From positions 74,678,425 to 74,742,424 of the forward strand of contig NC_021672.1 in assembly GCF_000247815.1 (NCBI RefSeq): a stretch of DNA of 64,000 nt. The letters are read 5' to 3'. This document shows positions 46,146-64,000 of this stretch, piece after piece. The position numbers and the translations under genes were made by a program. This DNA comes from Ficedula albicollis (lineage: Eukaryota; Chordata; Aves; Passeriformes; Muscicapidae). The notes beneath the pieces are model-generated. The model saw only the letters and a program-made list of their open reading frames with translations, was not told the origin of the DNA and searched no databases. How positions within the stretch are numbered: position 1 is the first letter of the stretch; each line of letters begins with the position of its first letter.

Positions 46146-48010
46146 TGTGGTGCTGACACGGACACGCAGTGTGCCGAGCTCTGCGCTTCCAGTGTTTCTC
46201 ACTTGATTTAATATTGCCCCGCAGAAGCATCGCAGGATGGGTCGCGTGTAGCTGAGCGTCTTGAAAGGCAGTGCAACCCCTGCTGAGCAGGGCAGAGGGA
46301 AACCTGGGGGGGAAATAAGTATTAGAAAGTGTTAAGCTTTTTTTTTTTTTTCAATTAGTGTTGAAAATGATTCTGTGCGCTGTGATCAAGTGAAGCACGC
46401 TGTCATACACCAAAGGTTTTCTTTCAGGTGGTTTGCTGGATAAGCAGCAAAGTATTTTCCAAGTAATGACATCCAACTGTATGGTGTGGCATGGCTGGTT
46501 TGTTTCTGGAAATGGTTCTGTTACATCCCTTTGTGGCTGGTTTTGACATTTCTTAGAAGAGGGCCTGACAACCTTAGATACAAACGTACTTATTTATTTA
46601 ACAGTTTCGTTTAGGTAAAGTAAATATTTACCACAGACAAATACGGTGTGAAAAAGTAGAAAACTGACCCGGTTCTGGCTTTAACAGGAACTGAGAGGGA
46701 ATGGTGTAAGGGTAATTTGTAAGTACAATAAGGCACAAAATTAAAACTGTTTATGCTTACTTGGTGATGCTGGGCATTTCTTGTGGTTTCATACAATACA
46801 CATTTGTAAGGTTTTAAACATAGTTTACTTGCTTTCCCACTTCCAATAAATGCAGCCTTTTAGTTACCATCTCTAAATGCAATCACTGGGAGACGGGGAG
46901 CCAGTGACCGTGGTCCTTGTCTCTCTTACGGAGGGACTTCAAATCCCCTGCAGGTACCAGCAGGTTGAACTGGTGATGGGTGACATCACCCTCCTCCCTC
47001 CCTGCTGCTGCTTACCTGGGGACAGTGCTCAGCCTTGCCCTGAGCAATTCCCACTCCCAGGCTCTGGAGCTGGCCCCGGGAGTGAGCTGGCAGCTGTTCA
47101 GGTCACCCGCTGCAGGATTTTGGCAAATTTCTCTTTCTTTTGTTCTCACTGTTAATCAATAGTGAGATCTGGTATTGCTTGTGACACTGTGTCATTAGAA
47201 ATGGATGATTACTTTGGAGTTTGGGGAGACTTTCTGTATTTATTTATTTTTTTTTAGCGCAGTGTGGCTGTGTGTGTGTGAACTTCTCTCCCTAAAAGCT
47301 GTTCTCTTAAATAAATGCTAGCGTGATAGAAAAATGGAAAAGCTGAAACAAAGCTCTTGAAGAAATAACGGGAGAAGTGGGACTCTCTTACAATAAAGTT
47401 TATGTTTATAGCAAAAATCAGCACCCTGCAGACTTAAAGACAGCACAGGTAGATGTTTTTCTGTTGGACAGTTTTAAAATACAACATGTTAAAAATAGAG
47501 ATGAGGGCTTTGAAAGAAAACCAAGCCTTCTCTTGCCCCCCTGCTTTTAGAAAACATCCCCTGAATGTTTCTGGTCTTGTTTGTACATCTGTGAGCTGCC
47601 AATAGTTTTCATCAGGAAGTAGATCCACTTTATTGCTTTGAAACACATGCTCCAGTTTAGTGAGTAGCATTAGGCAAAGTTTTAGAGATCTTTTCCATCG
47701 CCTCCTGTCTAACCTTTCCTATTGCTGGGCATTTAATCGAGCTTTTATTTTTCCAGAATTTGATTCCCTTCATATCTGACTGTTTCTGTTAATATGAGAT
47801 TCTATGAAATCTGGAATTTTTGAACTTTTCTTTTTTTGTCACACACATCTCAATTATAATCTGAATTCTTCCCTACTGGAATTCGAAGGTGAATCTATGT
47901 GGCACTGTGAGGTGAAGGACAGTACCAGGAATTGCGAACTCTAACATGGATATTGTGTTAGCACAGCTTGTGTTATCTGCCTAGCAGTTCCAAAAAGAAT
48001 TTGAGAAGAA
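46146..48010. other. no gene seen
   Basis: AT-rich spacer or intron. 46870-47160 is slightly GC-richer with short open frames and no supported splice sites. Confidence 0.5.
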
Positions 48011-48181
48011 AAACTTTTATTAAAAAAAAGCCACCATCCAGAATTCAAATGGTACCATGATGCAAGTCCCCTTTCCCCATCTTTAGTTTAATTCCGAAAC
48101 TTTTATTAAAAAAAAAGCCACCATCCAGAATTCAAATGGTACCATGATGCAAGTCCCCTTTCCCCATCTTTAGTTTAATTC
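48011..48181. repeat. 86-bp tandem duplication
   Basis: AAACTTTTATTAAAAAAAAG...CCACCATCCAGAATTCAAAT...TCTTTAGTTTAATTC occurs twice at an offset of 86, differing by one A and one or two bases. Confidence 0.93.
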
Positions 48182-48454
48182 TGTGCTTTTTGTGGTTGCT
48201 TTTTGTATATGTTTTTTCTTTTTCCCAACTTTGGCAAAGTTTTGGATTAAATCTTCCAGACTGGTGTGTGTAGATCTCATTGAGAAATGTGTGCTCTTGC
48301 TCCCAGCTGAGTGTGGTCTGCCTGTGATTTCATCAAGGCCGGCTGGGGGTGATCAGCTCCCTGGGGGGCTCCTCACCGAGATTTTAAAGAGGATGCAGAT
48401 TGAAGCTGTGAATGGATGGCTAAGACGGGGAAGGAAGGAATGAAGAAATACCCT

Positions 48455-48562
48455 CTTTTTTTTTTTTTTCTTTTTTTTTTTTTCCCCCCCGGGGGGGGGG
48501 GGGGGGGGGGGGGGAGCATCAGATTTTTCTCCTTTTTTTTTTTTTTTTTCTTTTTTTTTTTT
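48455..48562. repeat. T tracts, C7 and a 24-base G run
   Basis: Interrupted T tracts and CCCCCCC precede G24 (48491-48514), followed by AGCATCAGATTTTTCTCC and a second set of T tracts. The matching T tracts on the two sides again suggest a duplicated flank around a G run. Confidence 0.85.
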
Positions 48563-48810
48563 CCCCTCCAGTAAATGCAAAAGTGTCGCCCAGAAGACAG
48601 CTTCGGGAGTTTTCTCCAGGTTTTTATCTCTTTTATTCTCCAACATTTTATCTCTTCCTGAAAGTGCAGGGAGGAGGTTGGTGGGGGTAGGGAGGGGAGC
48701 AGAAACATGTTCTATGTGCTGTTTTTTCCCCTAAAATGTTACAATGCCCGTGCGCTCCGGGGCTTGTGCCTCTGATCCGCGTGTCAATCTCGAGGCGCAG
48801 TAATTGTGCT

Positions 48811-49191
48811 TTTGTCTTGGTGGGTAGATTTTGGTGATTTTGCCTTGGTGGGTAGATTTTGGTGATTTTGCCTTGGTGGGTAGATTTTGGTGATTTTGCC
48901 TTGGTGGGTAGATTTTGGTGATTTTGCCTTGGTGGGTAGATTTTGGTGATTTTGCCTTGGTGGGTAGATTTTGGTGATTTTGCCTTGGTGGGTAGATTTT
49001 GGTGATTTTGCCTTGGTGGGTAGATTTTGGTGATTTTGCCTTGGTGGGTAGATTTTGGTGATTTTGCCTTGGTGGGTAGATTTTGGTGATTTTGCCTTGG
49101 TGGGTAGATTTTGGTGATTTTGCCTTGGTGGGTAGGTTTTGGTGATTTTGCCTTGGTGGGTAGATTTTGGTGATTTTGCCTTGGTGGGTAG
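48811..49191. repeat. 28-bp minisatellite, about 13-14 copies
   Basis: The unit TTTTGCCTTGGTGGGTAGAT plus TTTGGTGA is almost invariant (one GTAGGTTTT variant). The minus-strand frames give a Lys/Pro-rich periodic peptide because 28 is not a multiple of three, so coding is not supported. Confidence 0.95.
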
Positions 49192-49359
49192 AGTGCTGCA
49201 CAGAGATTGCGGTTGGGCAGATTTAAACTGGAGACTGCTGCTTTTGCTTGTTTGTTTTGTTCAGGGGAACGGGAAGCTTTCACGGGTTTATGCCTAGTGC
49301 CTGCTATTCACGGCTGCTGCAAGCAGTTTGGTTTGCTTTGGGAGGATTGTTTTTTTTCC

Positions 49360-49860
49360 TGGGGGGATGCAGGGGCGCAGCCCCCAGGAGTGTCTGCGGG
49401 GCCTTGTGCTGCCCCAGCCCGCTGTGACAGGAGGCTCTGTGTCGCTGCGATGCTGCAGGCCAGCAGCTCCCCCCCTCCTGAGGCAGCCAGGTTTCCTTTC
49501 TCATTTCACTTTCGTTCCTTTCTCATTTCGGTTCTGTCCCATCCCAGCCGGGGACAGGGGCTCTGTGCCCGGCTTTGCCCGCCCGGCTCTGAGGGTCTGT
49601 CCTTACTCCAGCTCGGCGCTGGTGCCCGTTTTGTCCTTCCCGTCCCTTTCTCCCGGTCCAGAGTCACTTGTCAGAGCCGTGCCTCTGCTGCCCTCCCCCA
49701 GCAGCAGCAGTGGGTTTTTTGGGCCGGCAGTGGGTTTTTTTGTTTTCCGTGGGCTTCTGCCGGTGACCACGGGAAGGTTGGAGCGGGGCCGTGGCTGTCT
49801 GGAGCCGAGGAGACAGCCCTGCCCCGGCTCTCACCAGAGATATCCCTGCAGAGATAACAG
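49360..49860. promoter_or_regulatory. GC-rich patch with some CpGs, weak promoter candidate
   Basis: Moderately CpG-rich (GCCCGGCTTTGCCCGCCCGG, CAGCTCGGCGCTGGTGCCCG) next to the 28-bp array. It could be a second promoter or a first exon, but I see no TATA box, start codon context or splice donor that settles it. Confidence 0.25.
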
Positions 49861-49895
49861 CTAAGAAACCGGCACAAAAGGAAATGTATTTGTCC

Positions 49896-49980
49896 GGCTT
49901 CCTTTTTTTTTTTTTTTCCGGGGGAAAATTAAGGCTTTGCTTCCTTTTTTTTTTTTTTTCCGAGGGAAAATTAAGGCTTT
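49896..49980. repeat. about 42-bp tandem duplication with T tract
   Basis: GCTTCC, a T tract, TCCG(G/A)GGGAAAATTAAGG and CTTT occur twice in a row. Confidence 0.88.
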
Positions 49981-51864
49981 ATCTCTTCTCGTTGTTTGGC
50001 TGTGAGAGCTTTGTTAGTATCAGGGAGGTGTTTCTTCTTCCCCTTTGCTGGTTCTTCCTCGTTTTGCCTTAAAAAGTAGACAAATGCACCCATATGTTAT
50101 TTAAAAAAACTTAATAATATGGATCCTGTCCTCTGGCCTGAAAATGGGAGAGATCAGGGCGCAACATAAAGAAATTTAAAATTGTAGAGGGGAGATGGCA
50201 GATTGAGTTTAGATACTGATGTGTCAAAGACAAAGGTCTGCTATTAGACATGTGAGGCTCTATATACCATATACCTCCTGCTAATAGGGTTTATTGAGCT
50301 GTAATTACTCCAGTCAGATTTACTGGCACTGCCATTTAGGTCACTGAAAGCTAAGGAATACTGAGGAGTTATGTCATCTGGTGATTGCTGAAACACAGCA
50401 GTGTAAAATATTTAAGTGAGGCTCCAGGAAAAATCACCCAGGGGTTCCAGAGGTAATGCTTCATTTTCTTTCGCATGGCTTCATTTACGCAAGCCTGCTC
50501 TACGTGGGTTTTTACATTTTTCTTTCAGTCTCACAGAAATGTTAAAACTGCTGCTGCAACTCCCATGAAGGGCTTAGAATCTATTTTTGTCCACTGGTTA
50601 AATCAAGAAATGTGTATTATGGTATATTGGCCAAAAAAGTCAAGTACAGTAGTGACTTTCTGCTCTTTCTGCCTGAAGTGTGAAAATGCAAAGCTGGGGA
50701 GCTGAAAGGAATCCTGTGTACTCTGGGTTGTCATGTTCATTAAATAAACAGCCAGAACAGTGACCCTGTGTGTGAAATGTGCTTTGAGAAGCTTGCTGGG
50801 GGCTGGAGGGGGAAAACAGTGACACATGATGTTTTGGACGTTAAGTGTGACATTTGTATGAATTTGTGCTAATCTGCTGGTGGTGTTCTCGCACCCCAAC
50901 TGGCTTTTGGGGAGACTGGGGCGTTGCTGTGCGTTGCCAACAGAAGGAATATTGCTCGGGTTCTTTCAGTACTAAAAAAAGTGATCTCAGCCTGGAAGGG
51001 AAAAGCTTGCTGGGCTCTGATGCCTGCAGACCGCAGGCTGGCAGTGGGGGTGAGCTGGCTGCATCCCGAACGATTTGGGATGAAAAGAGCATCAGGGCTT
51101 TGAGCCAGTGCTGTGTCCCCTCAGGCAATCTGATGGGAGATGGACAGCTCGTAGCACATGCCTTGACAGACGAGGGAAGAAACAGATCCAGATAACAAAG
51201 TGGAAGGCATGTTTTATTTTGTGCGGGGATTTTAAATTTTGTCCCTCTGCTTGGTTTTGAGGAGGCTTTTTATGAATTACCAAGCATTTCCTCCAAGTCT
51301 CTTCTGTGTCAGCCACGGTGTCAGTCAAACACACACCTCTCGTTTGGACTGTGTGGTTTTTCAGGTTTTGGGAGGGAGGTGGTGGGGCTGGTTTCCAGAG
51401 ATGATCTCCAGAGGCGCCTTCCAGCCCAGCCTTTCTGAGATTCTCTGTCGTGTGCTAGTGGGACAAGCGGTGCCTCGCTGCTGCTGAGCACAGGACATGG
51501 GTGGATGTTTCACAGCTCCACAGCGGCGTTGTTCATTTCTGAACCTGTCAAGGAAAGGGGCTTGTGTCAGCTGGCACCGCTGGTCACTGAGAGGATTTTG
51601 TGTGTGAGGTTTTATCATGGAATTGGGCCAGTGGTTTGGAGTGCTGCATCAGGTTTTGGTCAGACATGCAGAACAGTTTGGGTTCACTGATAGCCCCAGC
51701 TTCTGAGTCCCATCTAAGGAGAGACTGAAATTCTGCCTAAAACCACATCTGACTGAGGGGTACTGACAAGGTATTTCCCTGAAAAGGAGAGGATGTAAAA
51801 GAATTTGGGGGGAAATAAAAGGAGGAAAAAATAAATCCCCAACCTCAAAACAAACTCTTCTCCA
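49981..51864. other. no gene seen
   Basis: Spacer- or intron-like sequence. Short frames near 50850-51200 and 51240-51690 lack splice support. Confidence 0.5.
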
Positions 51865-54267
<2,403 letters not shown>

Positions 54268-54913
54268 GTGCTCCCTTCCCTGAGCAGCATCCAGCTGTGC
54301 TCCCTTCCCTGAGCAGCATCCAGGTGTGCTCCCTTCTCTGAGCAGCATCCAGGTGTGCTCCCTTCTCTGAGCAGCATCCAGATGTGCTCCCTTCTGTGAG
54401 CAGCCATCCAGATGTGCTCCCTTCTGTGAGCAGCCATCCAGGTGTGCTCCCTTCCCTGAGCAGCATCCAGAGGTGCTCCCTGAGCAGCATCCAGGTGTGC
54501 TCCCTTCTCTGAGCAGCCATCCAGATGTGCTCCCCTCTCTGAGCAGCATCCAGCTGTGCTCCCTTCCCTGAGCAGCCATCCAGGTGTGCTCCCCTCTCTG
54601 AGCAGCATCCAGGTGTGCTCCCTTCTGTGAGCAGCCATCCAGATGTGCTCCCTTCTGTGAGCAGCCATCCAGCTGTGCTCCCTTCTGTGAGCAGCCATCC
54701 AGCTGTGCTCCTCTCCCTGGGCAGCACCCAGCTGTGCTCCCCTCTCTGGGCAGCACCCAGCTGTGCTCCTCTCTCTGAGCAGCACCCAGCTGTGCTCCTC
54801 TCTCTGAGCAGCATCCAGCTGTGCTCCCCTCTCTGGGCAGCATCCAGCTGTGCTCCTCTCCCTGGGCAGCATCCAGCTGTGCTCCCCTCCCTGGGCAGCA
54901 CCCAGCTGTGCTC
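54268..54913. repeat. 29/30-bp minisatellite, about 22 copies
   Basis: The unit is GTGCTCCCTTCTCTGAGCAG plus CATCCAG(G/C)T, with an extra C (AGCCATCC) in some units. Units are more varied than in the other arrays (CTCTCT, CTGTGA, GGGCAGCACC), implying an older array with several sub-variants, the GGGCAGCA form clustering at the right. Long minus-strand frames here are by-products. Confidence 0.95.
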
Positions 54914-57509
54914 TCCCAGGGGCTGCTGCCTGCAGAGGGGAGCTGCTGCAGCCGTGTCTGTGCTCAGATGCCAAACCCCCTGCAGTGGCAGCTGTGGCAA
55001 GGTGCAGGCCTGTGTGCCAGAGCACAGCTGAAAAGGGACTCTCAGCTTTATGCACTGTCTGCCCCTGCAGTTTCAGGTGCTTTTCAGAGGGTTGGTTTGT
55101 TGGTTGTTGTTTTGGTTTTTTCCCTTTTGTCTTCTTTCTTCTCTTTCCCTTCCTGGCTTCTCTTCCCCTTTCCTCCTTTTCTTTCTTCTTGCTGATGCCT
55201 GAGCTCACCAGCTGGCAGATGTAACTGGGCTTTCCTTGCAGAGCAGACTCTTCATTTCCTCTGCAAGCCCACCCCCAGTGCAGCTCCCACTATTCCCCGG
55301 TTGGTAATGCTGGGGTCCTTCCCCCAGAGCTCCCTTTTGGATGGCAAGAAGCTGCTGGGTGCTGCACTGAACTCTGCTGCATTTCCCTCCAGCTGTGCTG
55401 GTGGTGCTCACTGTGGGTTGCTCTTGGCAAAGGCTGATCACTGAATTCTGTGCTGAGAAGGAACTTCAGTGGGTTTGGGGGCATCTGTAATTGCAAGATA
55501 ACTGAGAGGGTGGCTGGAGTTTCAGTAGCAATCTGTCACTGAAATGCAATCTGCCTCTTGTGAGACAATGGATACCTTCACCTCCTCATGCAGTGGCATT
55601 TCAAAATTGACATTGTACAAGTGAAGGTTTGTTAAAAATGCTCTTTCCTAAATTCTTTTTGTAAAGGTTATTAATAGTCTCCTCCTGCCTCTGCTGTTTT
55701 CAGTGGTAGTTGAGAGTGCTCAGCCCTCCCAGGATAACAGGGTGATCCTTCCAGTTCAGTCTGTAGTGCAGAAGGAGCTGTGTTCACTTCCTAAAATCCT
55801 AAAAGAGAGCTTTTTAATTTATTTTTTTAACAGCTCCCCTAATTTATTTTTTAACAGCTTCCTTGTCTTATTTTAAAGGAAGTAATTCAAAGCTAACATT
55901 TGTTGTGCTGCTGAAAATGTGGCCTGCCACCTTGCAGCATGTTTTTATAGCTGCATGCACACACATACAGACATTTATGTATATGTTCATACAGGTATTT
56001 ATGTATCTACACAAATTAGCGTTGTGCAGTTGAGAGGGATGGAATTCTTTGCTTGATTCTGACAGCACAGTCAAGCCTGACTTCCATATGACAGGCTTCT
56101 TTCTGGATATTAAATCACATGTTCTGATGTTTCCACAAGCAGGCTTGATTATTAATATGCCAGCATTAGTAACTATTGCTTGACTTTTGACTCTCTATAG
56201 TTTAAATATTTATTCTTCTTTCTCGATTTGCAACCGTGTGCCAGGTTGTGCAATTATTTGTTAGTTATTTGTAGTTATTTGAGTAGTGATTTTGATCAGT
56301 AAGCACTCATGTCTTACAAACGACAGGTGCAGTGTGAAATTTGGAGACTGGTGCCACAGGTCAGGTCCAGAGGAGCAGAGCCGTGGGTTCTGTGGGTCCC
56401 TGGTGCCTGGGTTGTGATGTGAGCGCTGGACTGGGCAGGAGCAGCTGGTCAGGTCCCAGTGCAGCCTGACCTGGGGCATTCTTGTGGGTATAAATAAGGG
56501 CTTGTTCAGAGTGCTGCTCTGGCTGCTGAGCAGTATGATAAGGCCAGCTGAAGTAAACAAGTGGCTTGTATTTTCACAGATAAGCACCACGAGCTTACCT
56601 GCTGAAGCTCTGCTGTGTGTAGTGGTTGTGTGTATGCTGTTGTTGCTGCTGTGTACTTGTTGTCTGGGAGGCTGTGGACTGGTTTATATTTGTTATTTAT
56701 TAAAGAAGTTCCCTGAAATCCACTGCATTTCTTTTAATTCTGAATTCTGTATGAGCTGAAATGTTTAAGATAATTCATATGCCATTACCAAGGTTTTTTG
56801 TTTTTTAAAACCAGCTTAGTGTTTCTGCAAGTGCCATTCTTAAATGCAGTCCTAACTGCCCACTGACTACAGAAAACTGCACATGGATAAACATTTGTTA
56901 AAGGTTTTAATGCTGTGCTTCCTGTGTGCTGTGAGGGATGGAACTGCAGGGAGGGTTTGGAAGTTGAAAGGGGGATAAGGGTGGGAAGGGAGCCTGAGCC
57001 TTTCCAGCAGCTTCTGCTCAGGGTGGCAGAGCACTCATCTGTCCTTGTCTTGTGGGGAAGCAAAAATCCTTCAGAAGCGGGCAGGAGTATCCATAGGTGT
57101 GCAAATTCCATCGTTTGAGGCAGCATGGGCTCTGTTCATGCCTCATCACAGGGACCATAGCGGGGAATCTGCTCAGCAGCAAAGAGAAATATTGTCTGTG
57201 CCTTGCTGGGACTGAAAACTGGCTTCTGGGCCACATATATTCTGCAGAGATGAACAAGAGGATCCTTAACATTAGCCTTAAGACTTCCTGGCTTGGGTGT
57301 CATCTGCCACTCAAACAGACTTTTTGAAAACCCAAAATTTTAAATTCTGGATATTTATCATATCAGCCTGCCTGGACATGCTGTCATGTTTAGATCTTTA
57401 GATTTTATTTTTCTTTTGGAAACTGAAACTCATCTGTGTTTAATGAGTGGTAGAATTCCTAGTTGTAATAATATGTGCTAATTTCATGTTCTGATCTGCT
57501 TTATGTATT
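54914..57509. other. no gene seen
   Basis: Includes a pyrimidine-rich patch at 55090-55200 and a TTTATGTATATG-like patch at 55970-56010. No supported exon. Confidence 0.5.
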
Positions 57510-58935
57510 GTCTCTTCTCAAATGAAAGTGGTAACGTGATGCTGAGAAAAACGTTGATTTTTAAGCTGAAGTCACTGTATTGCAAAATTTACTGATATGC
57601 ACTTAAAAACCCCCAGCCCAAAAACTCCTCAGACGGTGGGAGCAGAGAGGAAACAGCTTCCTTTGCTGCCATTCAGTGCACCCTGAGAACTTGGCCTGGG
57701 GGGCTCTGGGTCTTCTGTCGGTTAAGGGTTTTAGAACTGGGATGAGAGCAACAGATTGTCCTGCTCATTTATAACAGCAGGTTAAGGAGATGGGAACTTC
57801 AGGGGGAAACGTGATAGCCCAGGGAGTATCTTTGCTGTGATCTTAAAGCATTGCTGTCTGAAACAGTGAGTCAGTGCTTGTAAGCACAGTTATGTCATCT
57901 GCTGTCTTTTGAGTGCTCCAGTCTGCAGTTGCAGATGGTTTTAATGACATTTGAGATATCCAGCTTCTTAGCTGTGTGCAGGTTTGTTTTCTTTCTCCGT
58001 GTTTGTTTAATAGAAAGCAAACTGAAATGCCATGATGCTGATGGCCACGTGCTTTGAGTTAGCAGCTTCCTCAGTGCCACTCTGCTGACCGGTCACATAT
58101 CCTTGTTTGCTCTGGGCAAGCTTGCATGGACGAGCTGATGGTGTTGCCTGTTTGAAAGAGCCCCCTTTGCTCTGGGGAAGGACAGGCCAGCAGCTGCAGG
58201 ACGGGCTTAAGCTGAAGTCACTGTATTGCAAAATTTGTCTCTTCTCAAATGAAAGTGGTAACGTGATGCTGAGAAAAACGTTGATTTTTTAAGCTGAAGT
58301 CACTGTATTGCAAAATTTACTGATATGCACTTAAAAACCCCCAGCCCAAAAACTCCTCAGACGGTGGGAGCAGAGAGGAAACAGCTTCCTTTGCTGCCAT
58401 TCAGTGCACCCTGAGAACTTGGCCTGGGGGGCTCTGGGTCTTCTGTCGGTTAAGGGTTTTAGAACTGGGATGAGAGCAACAGATTGTCCTGCTCATTTAT
58501 AACAGCAGGTTAAGGAGATGGCAACTTCAGGGGGAAACGTGATAACCCAGGGAGTATCTTTGCTGTGATCTTAAAGCATTGCTGTCTGAAACAGTGAGTC
58601 AGTGCTTGTAAGCACAGTTATGTCATCTGCTGTCTTTTGAGTGCTCCAGTCTGCAGTTGCAGATGGTTTTAATGACATTTGAGATAACCAGCTTCTTAGC
58701 TGTGTGCAGGTTTGTTTTCTTTCTCCGTGTTTGTTTAATAGAAAGCAAACTGAAATGCCATGATGCTGATGGCCACGTGCTTTGAGTTAGCAGCTTCCTC
58801 AGTGCCACTCTGCTGACCGGTCACATATCCTTGTTTGCTCTGGGCAAGCTTGCATGGACGAGCTGATGGTGTTGCCTGTTTGAAAGAGCCCCCTTTGCTC
58901 TGGGGAAGGACAGGCCAGCAGCTGCAGGACGGGCT
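57510..58935. repeat. about 700-bp duplication at an offset of 727 bp
   Basis: Bases 57510-58206 recur at 58237-58935 with only a few single-base changes (GGGAACTT/GGCAACTT, GATAGCCC/GATAACCC, GATATCCAG/GATAACCAG). A 30-base third piece (TTAAGCTGAAGTCACTGTAT and on) sits at the junction. The handful of differences is at the level expected between two haplotypes of one locus. Confidence 0.95.
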
Positions 58936-58971
58936 CTGGGCACTGCTCCTGCTCCTGCCTGTCGGAAAGGT

Positions 58972-60771
<1,800 letters not shown>

Positions 60772-62647
60772 AAAAAAAAGATTACTAAAGACTTCCACTT
60801 TTCCCAAACTTTCTCACAGTAGAAAGAAATTAATTTTCACTTTGGTAATGCAGAAATCAGTGAATTATTTCAAAGACAATGAAGCACAGATGTCTCCCCT
60901 TGTTTCTCAGCAAAGATTTAATGGTAGCCTCGCTGTGAGATCTTTCTCTGCCTCCAAATGTCCATAGATGTTACATGGTGCTCATTATCAAAGCAGTTTA
61001 CTAAGAAGGGGGAATAATTTTCTCTGAGAGTGTGTGAGAGCTGGAAGGAAGCTGTATCAGAGGTGTGAAATCATAATTCAGTTTCTTTCATAGCATGTTG
61101 GATAGCAGGGTTGGGAGAGGAGTTTCTGGGGCTTGGTGTGTGCTGAAGCTCATGCTCTTCTCTGTGCAGCTGCACTCAGATTTTCTGCCTAGAAAACTCG
61201 TCTTCATTTATGGCATAATCCACAGTATGTACAGAAATGTTTTATAAATGACAGTACCTGCATGTGCTCATTACCTGCACGTGGGCAAAGCCTTTTGTCT
61301 TGGAAATACTTTCCAATATATTGTTGCTGTTGAATGTGTAGTTGAAAAACGTTCTGCTTTGCTTTTAGCTGTTTCTGAGGTCACCTAGGCATTTGGTTCA
61401 CTGGCACATTGTGTTTTAGATCTTTAGCTGGTCCATGTGCCAGCAAGTGTCTTTTCCACGTGTGTGTTATTTTTCCCAGCAGGCATGACATTCCCAGCTC
61501 ACTCCTGAGGTGGCCACATACTGCTTTGAAATAGGAAGCAATAAATTAGCTTTCAGGTCTGGCTTATGAGCAAGATCTTATTCTTTATTTGTTTACCTCT
61601 GCTGCTTGGATGTGTGCAGTTTTTAGGCCTGCTGTTAGGGCTGCTACCAAAATTGTTACCATTTCAGAAGATCAAAGCTGCAGTGAAATGAAGAAGAAAA
61701 TAGGGAAAAATTCCTATCTGGATGAGATGATGATTTATATCTTGTTATGCTTGCCAAGGTAAAAATCTTCGCCGTGAGCTGTTGCTTAGAGCCTGGAGAG
61801 ACAGCTCCCATCCCCTGTTCTCGGGTGCTGTGCCTCATCTGGAGGCAGTGGAAGGCATTCTGCATTGGGCTGACCTAGAGGGAATTTAGAGGCTGCTTTT
61901 TGGGAGGTGAAATTGTTCTCTGGGATTTGGAGTGCCAGGGCTGTGCCCCTGTGATGATTGCCCCAGCACTGGTTCCTAAGATGGCACAGTTCTTTTAGTT
62001 AAGTCTTGGTAGGCTTCCAGCCTCACCACCCCTCTGCTTCTGTTCCTGCACTTTATTGTCATTTGTGGGAGCAGTAATGCTGCAAGCAAACATTTCCTCA
62101 GGCCAGGAGGTTTTTTCATTAAGTGGTTTTGTCAGATGCTTCCACACAGAGCTGCCAGCATTGAAGTATTTTATTTCTTTGGTTTTTGAATATTGTGGCA
62201 AATCAGTGTCCCCTCTGCTAATTTTGCTTAGTGTTTGTGTTGGTCTTCTTACTCTTAGAGCAGCCTGCAGACTTGGCTTGGCCTTCTGAGGTGGATCAGG
62301 CATCCCACTTGTGCTGAGCTGCATGGGCAGAAAGGGCACTCACATCTCCCAGGAATGGATGTGCATATGCCTGTGCTGCCTTTTAAACGAAGCAGTGTTG
62401 TGGGACAGCCGTAGAAACCACTATTACATCTTGTCTGTGTCAGGGGCTGCCCCGCTAGCCCTGCCTGCTCTCTTCTGGCAGACTTGGCTGTGTCTCTGTG
62501 GGACTCTTGGAGGCTGGGAGGGAGGGACAGCTCTCTGTGTTGGCTGGAATGCATCTCATCTCCTTGGCCTGGCTTGAGGTGAACGAGATACTGAATCAGG
62601 AGAGGGGGATTAGCTCCATGTTCTTCTGTCCTGCCTTCTTCCTTGCT
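60772..62647. other. no gene seen
   Basis: Spacer- or intron-like, without supported exons. Confidence 0.5.
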
Positions 62648-62650
62648 TTT

Positions 62651-62718
62651 GCTGTGTGGTTTACCTGAGCCCAGCGTGAGCTGTGTGATCTACCTGAGCC
62701 CAGCGTGAGCTGTGTGAT
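62651..62718. repeat. about 30-bp tandem repeat cut off by poly-G
   Basis: TACCTGAGCCCAGCGTGAGC plus TGTGTGAT(C) occurs twice and starts a third time when the G run begins, so the true array probably continues into the region now shown as G. Confidence 0.85.

Positions 62719-64000
<1,282 letters not shown>

Overview
The window looks like a stretch of bird (probably songbird) nuclear DNA in a draft assembly. The main support is three truncated CR1-type LINE fragments (about 7.6, 19.7 and 23.5 kb), including the typical CR1 3' end with its 'AAGGTCCCTTTCAACCC' and 'GGACTTGATGGTCTTAAGGGA' blocks. Large pentamer, hexamer and minisatellite arrays and short GT-AG introns fit the same picture. There is no sign of bacterial or viral gene organisation. 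Most long open frames are translations of repeats or homopolymers and are not genes.

Layout. 0-16 kb (+ strand coordinates) is intron-like DNA holding a set of candidate coding exons, all on the minus strand. The best are two adjacent exons at 832-687 and 569-339, joined by a 117-base GT-AG intron in a compatible phase. Other candidates are 2131-2049, 5114-4986 and 12450-12334. I do not recognise the protein. Several of these exons sit inside near-identical tandem duplications of 145, 363 and about 1,930 bases. 16-38 kb is mostly non-coding, with a 59-base minisatellite, a CR1 tail, a 1.3 kb perfect (CCTATT)n array, a 42-base minisatellite and one minus-strand open region (36276-35938) with good splice sites but an internal stop. 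38.5-46.2 kb is a GC-rich, CpG-rich block containing (TGGGA)n, an 18-base derivative array, a 19-base minisatellite of about 55 copies, a 26-base minisatellite and very long poly-G runs. It probably covers a CpG-island promoter, but which gene it serves cannot be seen. 46-64 kb is non-coding, with 28- and 29-base minisatellites, two near-identical tandem duplications (727 and 981 bases) and more poly-G.

The most striking signal concerns how the sequence was built. Eleven pure G runs total about 7,645 bases (12% of the window). All are G on this strand, and some are flanked by duplicated unique sequence. At 1700-1721 there is a 22-base exact match to the Illumina TruSeq adapter, flanked by a direct repeat. 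Together these point to dark-cycle poly-G and adapter read-through from two-colour Illumina sequencing being built into the assembly. I found no convincing new biological system. The biologically most interesting item is the exon duplication near 0.5-1.26 kb, which creates an in-frame fused exon if it is real.
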